Notes: generated by a model from the sequence alone, not told the origin. Counted from the stretch's first letter, positions 46,358 through 58,685 are shown. The stretch: DNA of 64,000 bases from Artocarpus heterophyllus (GCA_025403435.1 CM046341.1:16091914-16155913), one strand, 5' to 3'. Numbers and translations: made by a program.

Positions 46358-46644
46358 ATTTGTTTGTACATACAATTTACAGTATTAATGAAACTCTTAT
46401 TCAGTTGTGATGTTTTCTCATATTTGTTTGCGCATTAAGTTATTGGAGAAAATTCACATATAGTAGGACCAAGAATAAACATTGGGTTTATTCATAAAGT
46501 TTAGTTACCATATAAGGAATAAAGTCTGAGAAATAATACATTGTAATACATGGAAGATAATACTCACAATTTAGAGAAATTATCGCCATGATTCATGTAT
46601 TTGTTTCCTGAAAGTTTGGGTTTAATGAATATAAAGATAAATAT

Positions 46645-46662
46645 GGAGACCAAGTGAGAGAA
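46645..46662 (+). other. copia 1 polypurine tract
   Basis: GGAGACCAAGTGAGAGAA lies directly before the 3' LTR. Purine-rich with two Cs and a T, it is the likely plus-strand primer. Confidence 0.65.
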
Positions 46663-47099
46663 TGTAACCGATTGTAATTCTAAAGGTTTCTAACAGAAAC
46701 CAATCAATTTTTAACGGTTATGAATTCTAATGGTCTCCTATTTATGTTTTCATTAAATCAACAATTAGAGTACTGGTAACTGAATTTTTTCTGGCAGTAT
46801 AAACATTTGCTTGATGGAAGCAATGGCTGTACAGAAATAGAGAGAAAAATTTTTTTTTTTCGTTTGTTCGTTCATTGAACAAAATATTGGGTCCCCAAGT
46901 TCCAAAAATTCTCTTAAGAATCTTACACCATCAATTGAGTTTTTGTGAGAACTTGGAAGCATCCCAAGTGCAAGCAGTCATAGCACACCGTTTGGACAGC
47001 AATGGCAGGAGGTAATATTTTTCACGCTTCCGTTTTCGTTTTCAATTCTTGGTATGCATACAATTTATAGCATGCTTGAATTGATTTTTATGTTTTACA
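46663..47099 (+). repeat. copia 1, 3' LTR
   Basis: 437 bp, about 98% identical by eye to the 5' LTR. Confidence 0.92.
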
Positions 47100-49250
47100 T
47101 TCTCAGCATCAACAATGCCCTCAAATTGTTCAACTGCAATGATAGCGGTAGGGAGAAAATGCACACGTTGTTGGCAATTCTTCGATACAAAAGAGAAATT
47201 GGATAAGAAAGGTAAAAAGGTGACTGTTGTGATTTACAAACTTTGTAAAAAAGTTTTCTCTGCAAATTCTATAGATGGAACTAGACACTTAATTGCTCAT
47301 AATGAGAAATTCAACAAGGAAAGGAGCCTACACAAACTCAACTTGCATTCAACGCAGACGGTTCAGTAAGTATATGGTTCTTTGATCCAACTGTTATTAG
47401 GGAATCTTTATACCGTTTTATTATTACTATAGATGTACCTATTATATTAGTGAGAGCTCTTCTTATTAACAACATATTCAAAAAGCATATTGTCCTCAAT
47501 TTCTAAAAGTTTCTAGAAGTGCTCCTAGGAATGATATGATAGCATATTATGAAAAAATGTGCACTGCATTAAAAAAATGAAATGAGCTTCTCTAGATTTT
47601 CAAGTGCATTAACATATGATATTTAGAGTGGTAAGGCTAAAAAAGACTATATCAGTATAGTTGCACAGTATTTACTCTCAATGGTTTTTGCAAAAAAGAA
47701 TTATTGGTTTTAGACTTATTGACCATAAACATGATGCAGATAATATTATTGAGAGAATGATAAGTGTCATCGAGGAATTTGGCCTATGTGGGCGTATAAT
47801 TTCCATCACACTAGATAATGCCACAGCTAATACAAGGGCGATTTGTATGCTTGAGAGTATGATAAGAGCATACAACAGTGGAATTGTTCTATATCAAAAA
47901 TGTATATGTCATATAATCAACCTCATTGTCAAATCAGGTTTGAAATCAGTAAGTTTAATAATTGACAATAGTCGAGATGCACTTGCTTGGATTAATAATT
48001 CAAACCTACGTCCTGCTAAATTTAAGAAGTATTGTAAAGCAAAATATAGAGGCATTTTGATAACTGGGCTCGGCAAATTTTTTTTTTGACAAATAGACCT
48101 GTTTTTTTTTTATAGTTTTTGGAATAAAAAAAAAGGTTTTTTAGACATCAAAATGGTTCCAGTTTTTTTTTTTCATCATGTTGAGGTTCCTTATTCTGTT
48201 ACAGTCATTTTTCTTATTTTGTTGAAAAAAACTGAGACAGTTTACCTGCACAGAAAAACGTGTTTTTTTTATTCCAAAAAAAAAGAGGCCTTTTATCCAC
48301 TTCAATTTTTTTTTATCCTATTCATCAAAATCTTCCCAAAAGATATGAAGCCTCAAAAGTTCGGACTTGACATACATGTTAGGTGGAATTCAACTTATTT
48401 GATGTTGAAGAATGCAATAGGATATAAAAATGTTATTCCCGTGTTTTATAATACAAAAATGGGTTCTACATTATAACAAAAATATGATTGGATAATTGTT
48501 AAATGATTATTAAATTTTTTGAAAGTTTTTTTATGATTCTGCTGTTTCATTATCTGGCATTTACTATCCTACATCCCCATTGTGTTGCCTCAAATTGTAG
48601 AAATGACCATCTTGTTTAACAATTATAGAGAAGACCCAATGTTTAAACCCATGGTAGAAGCAATGGAAGCACAGTTTAGGAAATATTAGTATGAAATTCC
48701 TCTTTTGTATTATTTTGCTTTTAATTTGGATCCTAGAGCAAAGTTACCTGGTCTTGTAAGTGCTCTTTCTCACATGGGTGTCCATTTAAAATCTTCACAA
48801 ATTGCTAACACACGTCAAAAATTGTTTGAGATTTATGCCATTTATGAGAATAGGTTTGGCAACTTGACTATGCAACAAACGCAACAAGTGCCTAACCAAT
48901 GAAAAATGAAATTTGGAATTGGGTTCAAAAACATGATTTGCGTCGCTCTATCTAGCTCATCAACGGCTATGTAGTATAGGGAGCTAAACAAGTGCCTTGA
49001 AACATAATTTTCGCTACTGGATGGTTCTAATGACGACAATTTAAACATTTTGATGTGGTGAAAGGCACATAGTTTGAAATTTCCAGTGCTTTCATAATTA
49101 GCATGTGATATCTTGACTATCCTATATCGACGGTGTTTTTAGAAGCTATTTTTAGCACAACTGGGAGGATAATTGAAGAAAAAGAACTTCGTTGACTCCC
49201 GAAATGGTTGAGGTGCAGATATGTCTACGAGATTGGGAACATGCTTCCCG

Positions 49251-50231
49251 GTAAATGCATATACAACCAATGACAAAGATCTAATGTGTTAATTTGAGAA
49301 CTTATATATCAATGATGATGTTCTCAAGATTGGAAGCAGTGTAAACAATTAGATTTTTTGAACAACCATATATTTGGTATTTTTAATTTTTGTACAATAT
49401 TGTACTTTTTTTTTCTTGCTAAGGTTTTATCCCAATGGTTTTTTTTGTAAGGTTTTTAACGAGGTAATCATAATTACATAAATGAAACTTAATTTATCTA
49501 ATTATCTTATCTTATAATCTTTTGTCATCTTATGATCATCGCCTTTTTTATTTTTATTTTTTTACAAAAAGTATTTTCATTGATGCCGGATATTGAGGAA
49601 TTTTTTAATCTTTTCTTTAACGGGGAACTATAATAAAAATTATATTATTGTTTTTGTGTTTTCGTTTTATTATTTGCTTCGTGTCTCGTTATGTAGAATT
49701 TTTATTTGTTTTGGAGATCCTCGTGTATGTAACATTCCTTGCCTCTATATTTTTGTGGCCATAGGAAATTTTGTCCTGATAATATCTCATATTATTAGTT
49801 CTTGTTATTATTTATTTCTTTATTTATAATATCAAAATGTATCTCTGTTTGAAAGTTGGTTTTTTTTTTTATTTTATTTTCCATCTATCAGAACTATAAC
49901 TTTGTTTGGACTGTTTAGTATTTATGTAGTTTGATATGATATCTGGGGTTTGTGGTTATATTAGCTGTCGCTGTGCAATATTGTTAAACTCGTTATTACT
50001 TTTTTTTTTTTTTTTCATTTCATTGTATAGGAATTATGATTAGGCTCAAGCCGGCTTGAATGGCCCAAACCAGTATTTGGCCCCCTGGGCTTTGGGCCAG
50101 TTTAAACCGATCATTTCATCATTCGGGTCGGCCCAGCCCAACCCAATGAAAAATTCAGGCCGACTCGACCCAACCTATTTTGTATTATAGCTTGATTTGG
50201 CCAAGCTGGGCGGCCGAAATTTACCGCTCTA
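49251..50231. other. 3' side of the hAT element
   Basis: AT-rich sequence followed, at about 50040-50231, by the GGCCCA/GGGCC-rich subterminal region and right terminal repeat. ORF 49593-49829 is not supported as a gene. Confidence 0.55.
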
Positions 50232-50239
50232 CACCCGTT

Positions 50240-52859
50240 CGCTCCAACCTCCACCATCTACAACTCGAGTGCGATCCTTTTCCAAATTTAATTTCTATAG
50301 GTTATATTATATATAAGGTTAATTACATAATTGTCCAAATATGACACATTGGGTCAGTTTGATATTGTTGTGTTGTGATGTTGCTTTTGCTGTGCTACGC
50401 TTTTCTAGTGTCGTGCTGTAGACCAGAAACAGGTATGCGTTTGATAAAACTTTTTCAAAGTTGTTGTGAGAAACATAAGCAAAATTGCAAGCGTTGGTAA
50501 ATTATATATAAAATTGCATGTGTTTGTAGGTGTTTGGTTAACATATTTTACTAAGCATATTTATAATTTTATTTTTTAATTAATTTTAATCTAAAGGTTA
50601 ACATACACAATATTTGTACATTAAAATGCTTAAGATGTAATTTTATTTTTGTTATTTAATATATTTTAAAAAAATAAATTACTTTTGTTAAACGAGAAAA
50701 GATAAAATTTGAAGCTAATAGGTTTTGGATTGCCAAAAATACGATGGAGGATTTCTCGGAGAATATTATTATTAGTTAACTCGTATATTTTTTTCTGCCA
50801 ATATGTTTGTTTTTTTAATTTCAATTAAATTAAAAAAATCACTCTACTTTTACTTTTTAACGTGTTATTTGATTTGTTTTAATTTGTTGGGTAGATTTAA
50901 AATTATGTATTATTAAGATTAGTTTAATATTTTAAATTATAAAAGCAGAAGCTAATGTAAAAAAGCAACTCTTGGCCTGTTTCTCAACTTTTCTTGCTTG
51001 GTAGCAGTTATTAGATGCAACCTTTTAAAAATAGGATTCATCAAACACCCTTTATCTACTGTAGATGGTTATATAAGCTAAAAGCAGCCTTCAGAAGCAA
51101 TATTAAATGGACCCATTAAATCTAAAAATGTCAACTAATTGTTTTAATCAAAAAATATCAGGACTACTGTAACTTTAAATAATAAAGTAAATGAAAATAA
51201 TGATAAATATTTTAAAAAGGAAACCATATAAGAAGAATCAACATAAAATATTTAGTTTCAATTGTTTTCTAAGGACATCTTCGTTTACCTTTTTTTCTTA
51301 ATAGGAAACAACCAGTAACAAATGAGAAACAAATATAATGTTACATGGATAATGGATAATGTAGATATGTTTAGCTAGTTTTTGTTTTGTTTTTTTTTTT
51401 AAATGATCAAACTATATTTCTTTATCAATTATATTTTGCACCCTCGAATTATGTCATATACATCATTTTGTCCGTTGACTTTTAAAATGCACCGTTTCAC
51501 CCTTTTCAACTTTGTTTTGTTAGCCGGAAACCTTCTTCCATCCAACGTCCATTAAATTTAACAATTTTTTTGTTAAGTTGGCCCCATAATTTAAAGGAAG
51601 TTAAAAAAAATAATAATAAATACCCTTCCTTCCAAAAATCAATTCTGTACCCTTCCAAAAGTTTTGATTTTAATTTTGATTTTGATTTATTCATATCATA
51701 ACTTCTTTTTTTTTTTTGGCTTAGTGTTAAAGTAAAAAATATATCACATTTATCTATTTACAAAACCAAACCACTCCAATAAGTTTTCCTACAATTGACC
51801 CTCATCATAATTCCATTATTGTGAATTTTCAAAGTGAACAAGGTTAAATTTGGGGTTTTTATCATCAACATGCTAACCCATCATTATTAAATGAATAACC
51901 TACCCTCTTTCGATTGTTTATATTACTGTCAAGTCAATAAAATTTGGTCAAATTTAACAGATGTTGGATGGAAGAAGGTCTTTTACCAACGGAACAAAAT
52001 TTGAGGGGATAGATTGATACATTTTTAAAATTTCAAGCAAAGTCGCGTAAATGATATAATTTAGAGGGCAAAGATGAAAATTAATCTTTCTTTGATCATG
52101 ACAAAGTACATTATTAATAATGCTGTAAGAATGTTTTATGGAGTTAAATCTTTTATTATGAGAATGATAAATTCATTACGTTAATGACAACAGAGATTAT
52201 AAGTATCTTAAGAATATTTTATGGAGTTAAACAACGACAAAGCTAGAAATTTTCCTCCGAGGAGGCAATGATTAGGACAAAAACTAGCTAAAGTTTAACT
52301 AAATTCAACAATTATTAATGTAATATAATTGTTGTCAACCTTATTATCAAAGCTAATAAAAATATCTTTCTCAACATATACAAGTAAAGTATCATTAATC
52401 AATTGATTTCACCTTTGATCGCATAGTCAATACTTTATAAAATTCATAGCAAAAAATATCTTTTCCATAATAACAATAATCCTTATTAGAGTTAATGCTA
52501 ATGTCATAAGCCAATAAACTTATAATATAGGCAATTTTTTATTTCTTTTAGTCATTAGAATGAATATTGACAATATAAATATCAAATTGATCATCTAAAC
52601 GTTATAAGCTCTAAACATAAAATCTTTTGGGATAGTACTTAAAAAATTAGAATTGAATATTATTTTTTATTGTCAGAAATCGAGAAAGAATTATTTAGAC
52701 TAAAACATGCTACACAAAAAAAAGTAGAAGGATTTAAAAAAAAAGTTGGTATTTATCTTAAATGCTACATAAAAAAAGCCAATATTTACATAATGTATAT
52801 TGAGTTTTTTTTTTAATAATTGGACCCTTGTAAAAAGCATGAGAGAGTGAATTTATGTA
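50240..52859. other. AT-rich region with MITE-like elements; no gene
   Basis: Contains a possible MITE at about 50350-51060 (inner ends GTTTGATA and ATCAAACACCC) and the foldback element at 51400-52095. The rest shows nothing recognisable. Confidence 0.5.
51400..52095. mobile_element. Foldback / long-TIR element
   Basis: The left arm (about 51400-51560) and right arm (about 51945-52095) are imperfect inverted repeats of about 150 bp, sharing for example GTTGGATGGAAGAAGG and its complement (51535 and 51965). Non-coding interior. Confidence 0.6.
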
Positions 52860-52864
52860 ATTTT

Positions 52865-54843
52865 TGTAACACCCTAGAATTTTAAAGTGGGATTTATTAT
52901 GTTAAGTTTAATTATTAAGTGTGCCAAGGATGAATTTAATGTTAATTTTGGTTTTTTAAGATTTTATTTCATCTGTTATATTTAAAAATTTAATTTTTAG
53001 TTTTTAAAATACCAAATGATATTTTTACACGAAAATTTTCCTACAATTATGAAAATGCCCTTGTGCCTTTTATTTTTATTTTCATTTCACTCTTTCTCTC
53101 ACCCTTCCTTTCTTTCTTTCTCTCTTTCTTGTCTCTCTCGAATCTCTCTCTCTCTCTCTACACTCTCTTCCCTCCTTCTTTTTTCTGATTTCTCCACTGA
53201 TTTTAGATGAGGAATCGAAGTTCAAACCACCCAAGAGTTTTTAAAACATCCATTGACGTTACTTTTCTCTTTTTCTTTAAAATTTCAAAGCTTTAATTTC
53301 AAAATTTAATTTTTCTTTAAATGTTGAATCCGAACCCTTCTTGAGCTCAAATAATGTTCAATTTAAATTGTGAAAAATGTTTTAAAGTGAATCTAAACTT
53401 GATTTGAATTAAAATCAATTTAATCAAGTTTTGATATTTTTCTTTGATTTTCAAATCCATTGTGAAATTGAGTTTAAATTTAAGGAAAATAGTTTAAATT
53501 TGCTCTATTATGGTTTTTTATTTTTTCTGTGTCATTTTTATACTTTGGGAATTAAAAAACAGGTTTAAAATGAGGATTTGAGTTTAGGGAGGCAGAGACT
53601 CGAAGTCTTGGGTCCTGAGATTTTTCTAGTTTGGTAGGCCGATCATGAGCATCTACAGGCTAGACTCATGAGTTCGACATGCTAGATTTATATCATTGTT
53701 TGGCCAACCCTAGGGATAGTTTGGCAGGCCGGTCCTGTACGGCCAAAAGGCCGAACTATGGAGTTCAATAGGCTAGACAGGGATGTTCGACAAGCTGACT
53801 GTGAACTTACAGAATTGTATTTTTCTTCCAGTTTTCAATGTTTAATGATTTAGAAATATTTTAAAAATGATTATGATTTTGTTATGATTTTTGAGTCAAA
53901 AGGCACACTGATAGTTAAATTAACATAATCATATTTGTTGAATGTAATTTCTAATTTTAAATGTAGTTTTTAAGGTTTTAAACGTATATGGAGCATAAGT
54001 TGAATTTTACTTGGAGTTTACATTATTAGAATTTTAAATGAGGTAGGATATACATATATTTCTATCTCCTTCCTTGGTAGCCCCTTTTAAATTGTTTTGG
54101 CCAAAGTTTATTCCTTAAATCTTTCCTTTTACAGATGATTTCTGTTTTTAATTTTGAAGAATTGTATTATGGTATTCTTTACGGATTTCCAAAACCCATA
54201 CGGTGATATTTTATCAAGTTTCTTATAAGTAAGTTTTTATTTGTTTTTGCCAATGATTTGAGGATTATTTAGTAATTATGATTTGTGAACAATGTTTTTA
54301 GTTGTGATTGATATTTTAAAATAAATTGTTTTTAAATATTATCCTACTGAGCCTTTCGTTCACATTTTTCTGGTTTTTTTTTTTAAATCTCCCTTCCAAG
54401 TTTGAAGAGGAAAGAATGTCTTAGGATAAAAACATAGCTTTATGAGTAGATATGGTATTTTCTCTAGAACTATTGTACGATATGTGTACTGTACGACTTG
54501 TTCCGGTCTTGATGTAGTTTTCGTTTCTGTCAGTTATATGCTTTTAATTTATTTTAGAGACAATAAATTTCAGTATTCTTGTATTATTATTATTGATGTC
54601 ATTTGTATTTTATTTACCTACCCACATTCATGGTAAGCGACCACGTGATAGTGAATGAGAACAAGATCTCAGCCTCACCTTCATGACATTCACGTGATAG
54701 TGATTATTGATGATATTTATTTTGGCTGTGAAATCTACTTTGTTTATTTACTTTATCTTTATTTACCTCGTTTAATTCGCCTTATTTACCTTAATTTTAA
54801 CTTCTTTTCCTAAAACTTACTGACCTCTCCCCGAAGTGTCACA
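52865..54843 (+). repeat. gypsy-type solo LTR, TSD ATTTT
   Basis: 1979 bp from TGTAACACCCTAG to CGAAGTGTCACA. ATTTT is duplicated at 52860-52864 and 54844-54848. It contains a CT microsatellite (53085-53175) and the phrase CCTACTGAGCCTTTCGTTC. Length and ends resemble 17899-19863, which may be a distant relative in opposite orientation. No coding interior. ORFs at 53016 and 54442 are not genes. Confidence 0.82.
53630..53805 (+). repeat. CGGCAGGCC-like motif cluster in the solo LTR
   Basis: Units TTGGTAGGCCGATC, TTGGCAGGCCGGTCC, AAAGGCCGAAC, CAATAGGCTAGAC and TCGACAAGCTGAC are spaced irregularly. Same motif family as in the copia-type LTRs. Confidence 0.6.
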
Positions 54844-54848
54844 ATTTT

Positions 54849-55731
54849 AGAGGAGAAAGATCAATTTTTCAATTTTTAGTGGGCTATTTGTAGCTTAATC
54901 CGATACAATATATGTGTATAAATATGTATATATAGGGTTATAAAAAAGTTAAGGGGGGCTCATTATGAGAGTGATGAATTCATTGCCTTATTAATGTTAT
55001 AGTTGTTTCTTTAACTCTTGCCCTCATAATAGTCACAATCATTGAACTTTAAGAAGTCAAGAAGTGTCAAAAGCATGATAGAGCTTTGTAAATTTACATT
55101 TATTTATGATTTTTTTAAATGAAATCATCAAATTCTTCGTGATAATACACGTGTCTTAATAACAATGTCAATGTCGAGTTGTAGAATGTCAAAAAAAAAA
55201 AAAAAACTACTAGGCCCTCTATGCATAGGTTCAAAATCATTTAAGGCATTATAAATTAAGATGGTTTAAATGGTGTTTAGTAGAATACTAACTAAAACAA
55301 GTTCAAACCATGGAGATGGTTCTAAAACGGTCAAAACCCTTAAAATCCAAATTTTGCCCCCTCAAGTCCTTATTGTTTGAACCGTTTTTTATACTAAAAC
55401 TATTTTTATTCTCATTTTTCTTTCATAAACCATAGTTTTTCAAACATCAGTTCTCATTTTAAACTTGATGTGATGTTTTATTCTTGTTTTAAACTTTTAT
55501 GTTTAAAACGTCAGTTCAAAACCACCATTTAAACCATGCAGTTTAGAACCTACAATTCAAACTATAAAGTTTTAAATCTCACCATTTTGAACCTACCCAC
55601 CAAATGGACCATGCATCATCTATATATCTAAAGTCTTTAACACCACTACGAAAAAAAAAATCAGGAAAAAGATTAGAAAACATAAGAATCTAGTGAGCAT
55701 GAATGAATTTTTCTGCTTCTTGGAACTTCTA
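54849..55731. other. No gene recognised; AT-rich
   Basis: AT-rich spacer between the solo LTR and the hAT MITE, with an A run at 55192-55206. Nothing coding. Confidence 0.6.
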
Positions 55732-55739
55732 GTTGTATC

Positions 55740-56542
55740 TAGGGGTGTTCACAAACTCTGTGAATTCATGGGATCCACCTAGCCCAATTCAGTCAGAAGG
55801 TTTTAGATTGAATTGATTCTGAATTGAGAAAATCTCAATCCGAAGATTTTGGATTGGATTATTAATTGAGAAATTCTCAATCCGTCTAATTTGTCAATCC
55901 AAAACCCTATATATATATACTATAATTGTAATAATATATATTATCAGGTTATGTAACACAACTTGTGTTTAAAATTCTACACTACAAGATTAATAATTAC
56001 GAGTTATAAAAATATATTCTGTCCTTTCTTTAATTAATAATTACAAGTTATAAAAATATATTCTGTCCTTTCTTTAATAACTTATCTTATTTATTGCTTT
56101 TTTATTTTTTTTGCAAGCAAGTCATGTGCTACTTCAGATTTAGAATTAATTAAAGCTTCGAGTGCTGTTGAAGAACGAATAATAATTTATTTACAGTATT
56201 TTATAAAGACTTGATTTTAAGTTTTATTAAAGCTAATTTGTCTTAATGATTGGTTGTAACAAATTTAACTTTATTAAAGTATTTTATATTATAGATTGTT
56301 TATTTTAATTTTTTATGTTAAAAAAATTGGCCTTCAATATTCTTATTATAAAAGATTATGGCTTAATCCGCAAATCCTAAATCCAATCTAAAGGTTTTAG
56401 ACCGGATTATAGATTGAGATTTTTTTAATTCAAACATTTTGGATTGGATTACGGGTTAAGATTTTCTTAATATATATGAAGGTTTTGAATTATATTATAA
56501 ATTGACCTTAAATATGCAAAATTCAATCCGTAGACACTCCTA
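55740..56542. mobile_element. hAT MITE, perfect 8-bp TSD GTTGTATC
   Basis: 803 bp with terminal inverted repeats TAGGGGTGTTCAC and TAGGAGTGTCTAC. GTTGTATC is duplicated exactly at 55732-55739 and 56543-56550. Subterminal regions carry many copies of ATCCAATC/GATTGGAT-like words. No coding capacity. Confidence 0.9.
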
Positions 56543-56570
56543 GTTGTATCACAGGTCTTATTGGATTCTT

Positions 56571-56612
56571 GCATGCCTTCTAATTGTGCCCAAGATGACC
56601 ACAATGTCCACA
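56571..56612 (-). pseudogene. CCHC zinc-knuckle fragment
   Basis: The minus strand reads CGHCGHLGHN, a stop, then KAC, that is CX2CX4HX4C with an in-frame TAG. It resembles the C-terminal knuckle of MULE-type transposases. The hAT MITE at 55740-56542 has inserted just downstream. Too short to classify. Confidence 0.45.
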
Positions 56613-57470
56613 TCTAGTTTTCTTCTAAGATTCACTATCTAAAATAACAAGTTGCAAAATCTATCTAAAAAAGTTTTATTATTAAAACGGATATAATAAT
56701 AATAATAACAAATAACTAAAACAAATTGTAATTTGGAATGATTCATAATTTAATAGTTTCATTACTATAAAAGAAGAAGTCATTATGAAAGTGATACAAA
56801 TGTCATTTTTTCACTTTATCAAAAATCATTTTGAATAAAGTATTGCATACTTTTCGTTCTGATAAAGATTCGAACAAAATACCACGTTTTAAATGTAAAT
56901 AAGATAATGAATACTTTTTGTAACCATAAGGATTACGGAATTATAACAGAATTGAAACAACTAGTAAACATGCAGCAAAATGATAATGAAATTAATTAAT
57001 GAAACGATGTTTTTTTATTAATAATATGACGGTACAATATCAAACAAAGCAAGCACCAACAACCAAAAAAACAGAGAGAAAAAAGAAACGCCAATAATAC
57101 CAAAAACCTACCAGAGAAACACAAAATGAGGTAAAAATAAAAAATGCAAAGAAACACAAATCAACATGTAAATTGGCTTCAAAAAGGCCACTAAAAATGG
57201 ATTAGAAGCAATAATCATTGTATCCGACGCATCAAACAACTCACTTGTCTATGATTTGTTATATAATTTCCAACAGAATTTGTTATAATTTGTTATAATG
57301 CAAAATTGAAAACTCTGTATATAATGGACTTGACAAAATTTAAACACTTACCGACAAAAAAAAGGGTTAATGATCCTGCATGTTGCTGAACCTTTAAAAG
57401 TGTATTATATTTTGGTCCCTAATCTATTTTTAAGAGGAAGCTTAGTTTAGATTGTTCAATTTGTTATACA
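56613..57470. other. No gene recognised; AT-rich
   Basis: AT-rich spacer with nothing recognisable on either strand. Confidence 0.6.
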
Positions 57471-57847
57471 AGTAAATTGCACTATTGTGTCCTAAATTAT
57501 TCATTTTTCACATAATAGATCCTTAACTTTTTATCTTGACAAAATACACCCTGAATTTTAAAAATCATTGGCAATTGAGATCCAACAGCTAATAAACGTT
57601 AGAAAATATAGACAATTTTGATCACAAAATTCGCATGTGAGTTTTCTTAAGAATAGAGGTCATCATTTTAAAGGGACAAAAATAAAAGTTCAACACGTGA
57701 AAAAGAATACTTAACAAAAAGTAAGAGTAGCTATTGGACCTCAATTGTTAATAATTTCAAAATTCAAGATATAGTATGCCAAGATCAAAAATTCAAGGTG
57801 CATTATACAAAAATAAATAGTTCATTATACAATAGTGCAAATTTACT
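57471..57847. mobile_element. MITE with long terminal inverted repeats
   Basis: Starts AGTAAATTGCACTATTG and ends CAATAGTGCAAATTTACT. The outer ~120 bases on each side are imperfect inverted repeats with a short spacer. Non-coding. Confidence 0.75.
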
Positions 57848-58388
57848 CATACCTTATAGAGAATCAGTCATGTGCCACATACATGACCATTTTTAAGAAA
57901 CAATTAGAAAACCAACCTTTAAAATATCCTTTGAAATAAAAAATCTTGTCCATTGAATCCATAGGTCCAATCTCAGCCCAGGCCCCCCCGCCGCCGCCCC
58001 CCCCCCCTGGTTTTATCAAACTAAATTTGAAACTAAATTATTCTTGATATTTTGTTTAAAATTGAGAAAACTTTCTCATGATTGGAAAATTTTCTTTAAC
58101 AATTTTTTTTCCTCAAAACTAAAATATTTACTTTCTAAATCGACGTCAATATTGAGGTTATGATTGGGATGCAACTTTGGCATCGGTTTTTTGAAAGCAT
58201 GTTGTTATGAAAAAGTGCAATACAAATAAAGAACAAGAATACACACAGATTTATCTAAAAACCTAAAACAGAAAAAACTACGAGTAGAGGAGAAGAAGAT
58301 CACTAAACTCGAAGAAGATTACAAGGCAGCGACAATTAGGGTGGCTAAAAGTCTCTAATGCTAAACCCTAATGCAATATATCATATAT
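57848..58388. other. No gene recognised; contains a C/G homopolymer tract
   Basis: Includes a striking C-rich run at 57979-58009 (CCGCCGCC then a run of Cs) in AT-rich DNA. Otherwise it resembles retroelement-flanking sequence, and the copia 2 element is inserted at its right end. Confidence 0.5.
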
Positions 58389-58393
58389 ATAGA

Positions 58394-58603
58394 TATTATG
58401 GGAAAGAATTGAAGAATCCCATAATTAGGAAATGAGATTTGCAGATGTTAAGGCAGAATATTTACCATTCATTTCTGATTGATTGACCATACATAGTTTC
58501 TTATAATAGTTCAAACTGATCTCCTATATATGTATATTGTCTTCTCCTTTGTAATCAATTAATTCAATATACACAAAATCTTCCCATATTTAGTTTTTCT
58601 TCA
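58394..58603 (+). repeat. copia 2, 5' LTR
   Basis: 210 bp, followed directly by TGGTATCAGAG at 58604-58614, the initiator-Met primer-binding site. Confidence 0.9.
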
Positions 58604-58614
58604 TGGTATCAGAG
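58604..58614 (+). other. copia 2 primer-binding site
   Basis: TGGTATCAGAG immediately abuts the 5' LTR. Confidence 0.85.
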
Positions 58615-58685
58615 TGACGAACTTGGTGACTCTAAAATTCTTCAAAACACTTCTGCAACGCTGATCTTTTGTTAGAGCCGCTACC

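Larger units (their letters stand above)
40426..47099 (+). mobile_element. Full-length Ty1/copia element 1, TSD TTCTC
   Basis: 6674 bp with two LTRs (439 and 437 bp) that differ at about nine positions. It has a primer-binding site, a long leader, gag-pol and a polypurine tract. TTCTC is duplicated at 40421-40425 and 47100-47104. It lies inside the first exon of the hAT transposase. The low LTR divergence makes it the younger of the two complete copia elements in the window. The lineage within copia is not assigned. Confidence 0.93.
40271..49250 (+). pseudogene. hAT transposase, split by a copia insertion and decayed
   Basis: An acidic N-terminal exon starts at ATG 40271 (MYRYGLDGDDYYEIDD, then a Glu run). 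It has a TAA at about 40388 and is interrupted at 40425 by the copia element. It resumes at 47105 with a BED-finger-like region (YKLCKKVFSANS-DGTRHLIAH; first Cys missing) to 47369. The RNase H-like core lies at 47661-48089 (IISITLDNATANT, then CICHIINLIVKSGL) and 48360-48470 (DIHVRWNSTYLML). The middle region is at 48705-48900 (YYFAFNLDPRAKL). A hAT dimerisation-type tail is at about 49040-49250 (LEAIFSTTGRIIEE). Stops and frameshifts separate the blocks. Transposase would have acted on the ends of this element; it is now dead. Confidence 0.8.
38022..50231 (+). mobile_element. hAT transposon, carrying a nested copia element
   Basis: The left end TAGGGCTGTCAACTTGG and right end (reverse complement TAGAGCGGTAAATTTCGG) form imperfect terminal inverted repeats. 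The flanks CACCCTCC (38014-38021) and CACCCGTT (50232-50239) agree in five of eight bases, as an aged 8-bp hAT target duplication might. Both ends carry GGCC/GGGCCC-rich subterminal regions (38022-38205 and 50040-50231), normal binding platforms for hAT transposase. The interior encodes transposase remnants on the plus strand. Removing the copia insertion leaves about 5.5 kb. Confidence 0.65.

Noticed and set aside
49593..49829. 78-codon hydrophobic ORF
   Set aside because: T-rich frame in the hAT 3' side; hydrophobicity follows from base composition.
57979..58009. C-rich run as a possible G-quadruplex regulatory site
   Set aside because: Mixed CCG and homopolymer Cs in a gene-free region; could also be a sequencing or assembly error. 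No gene context supports function.
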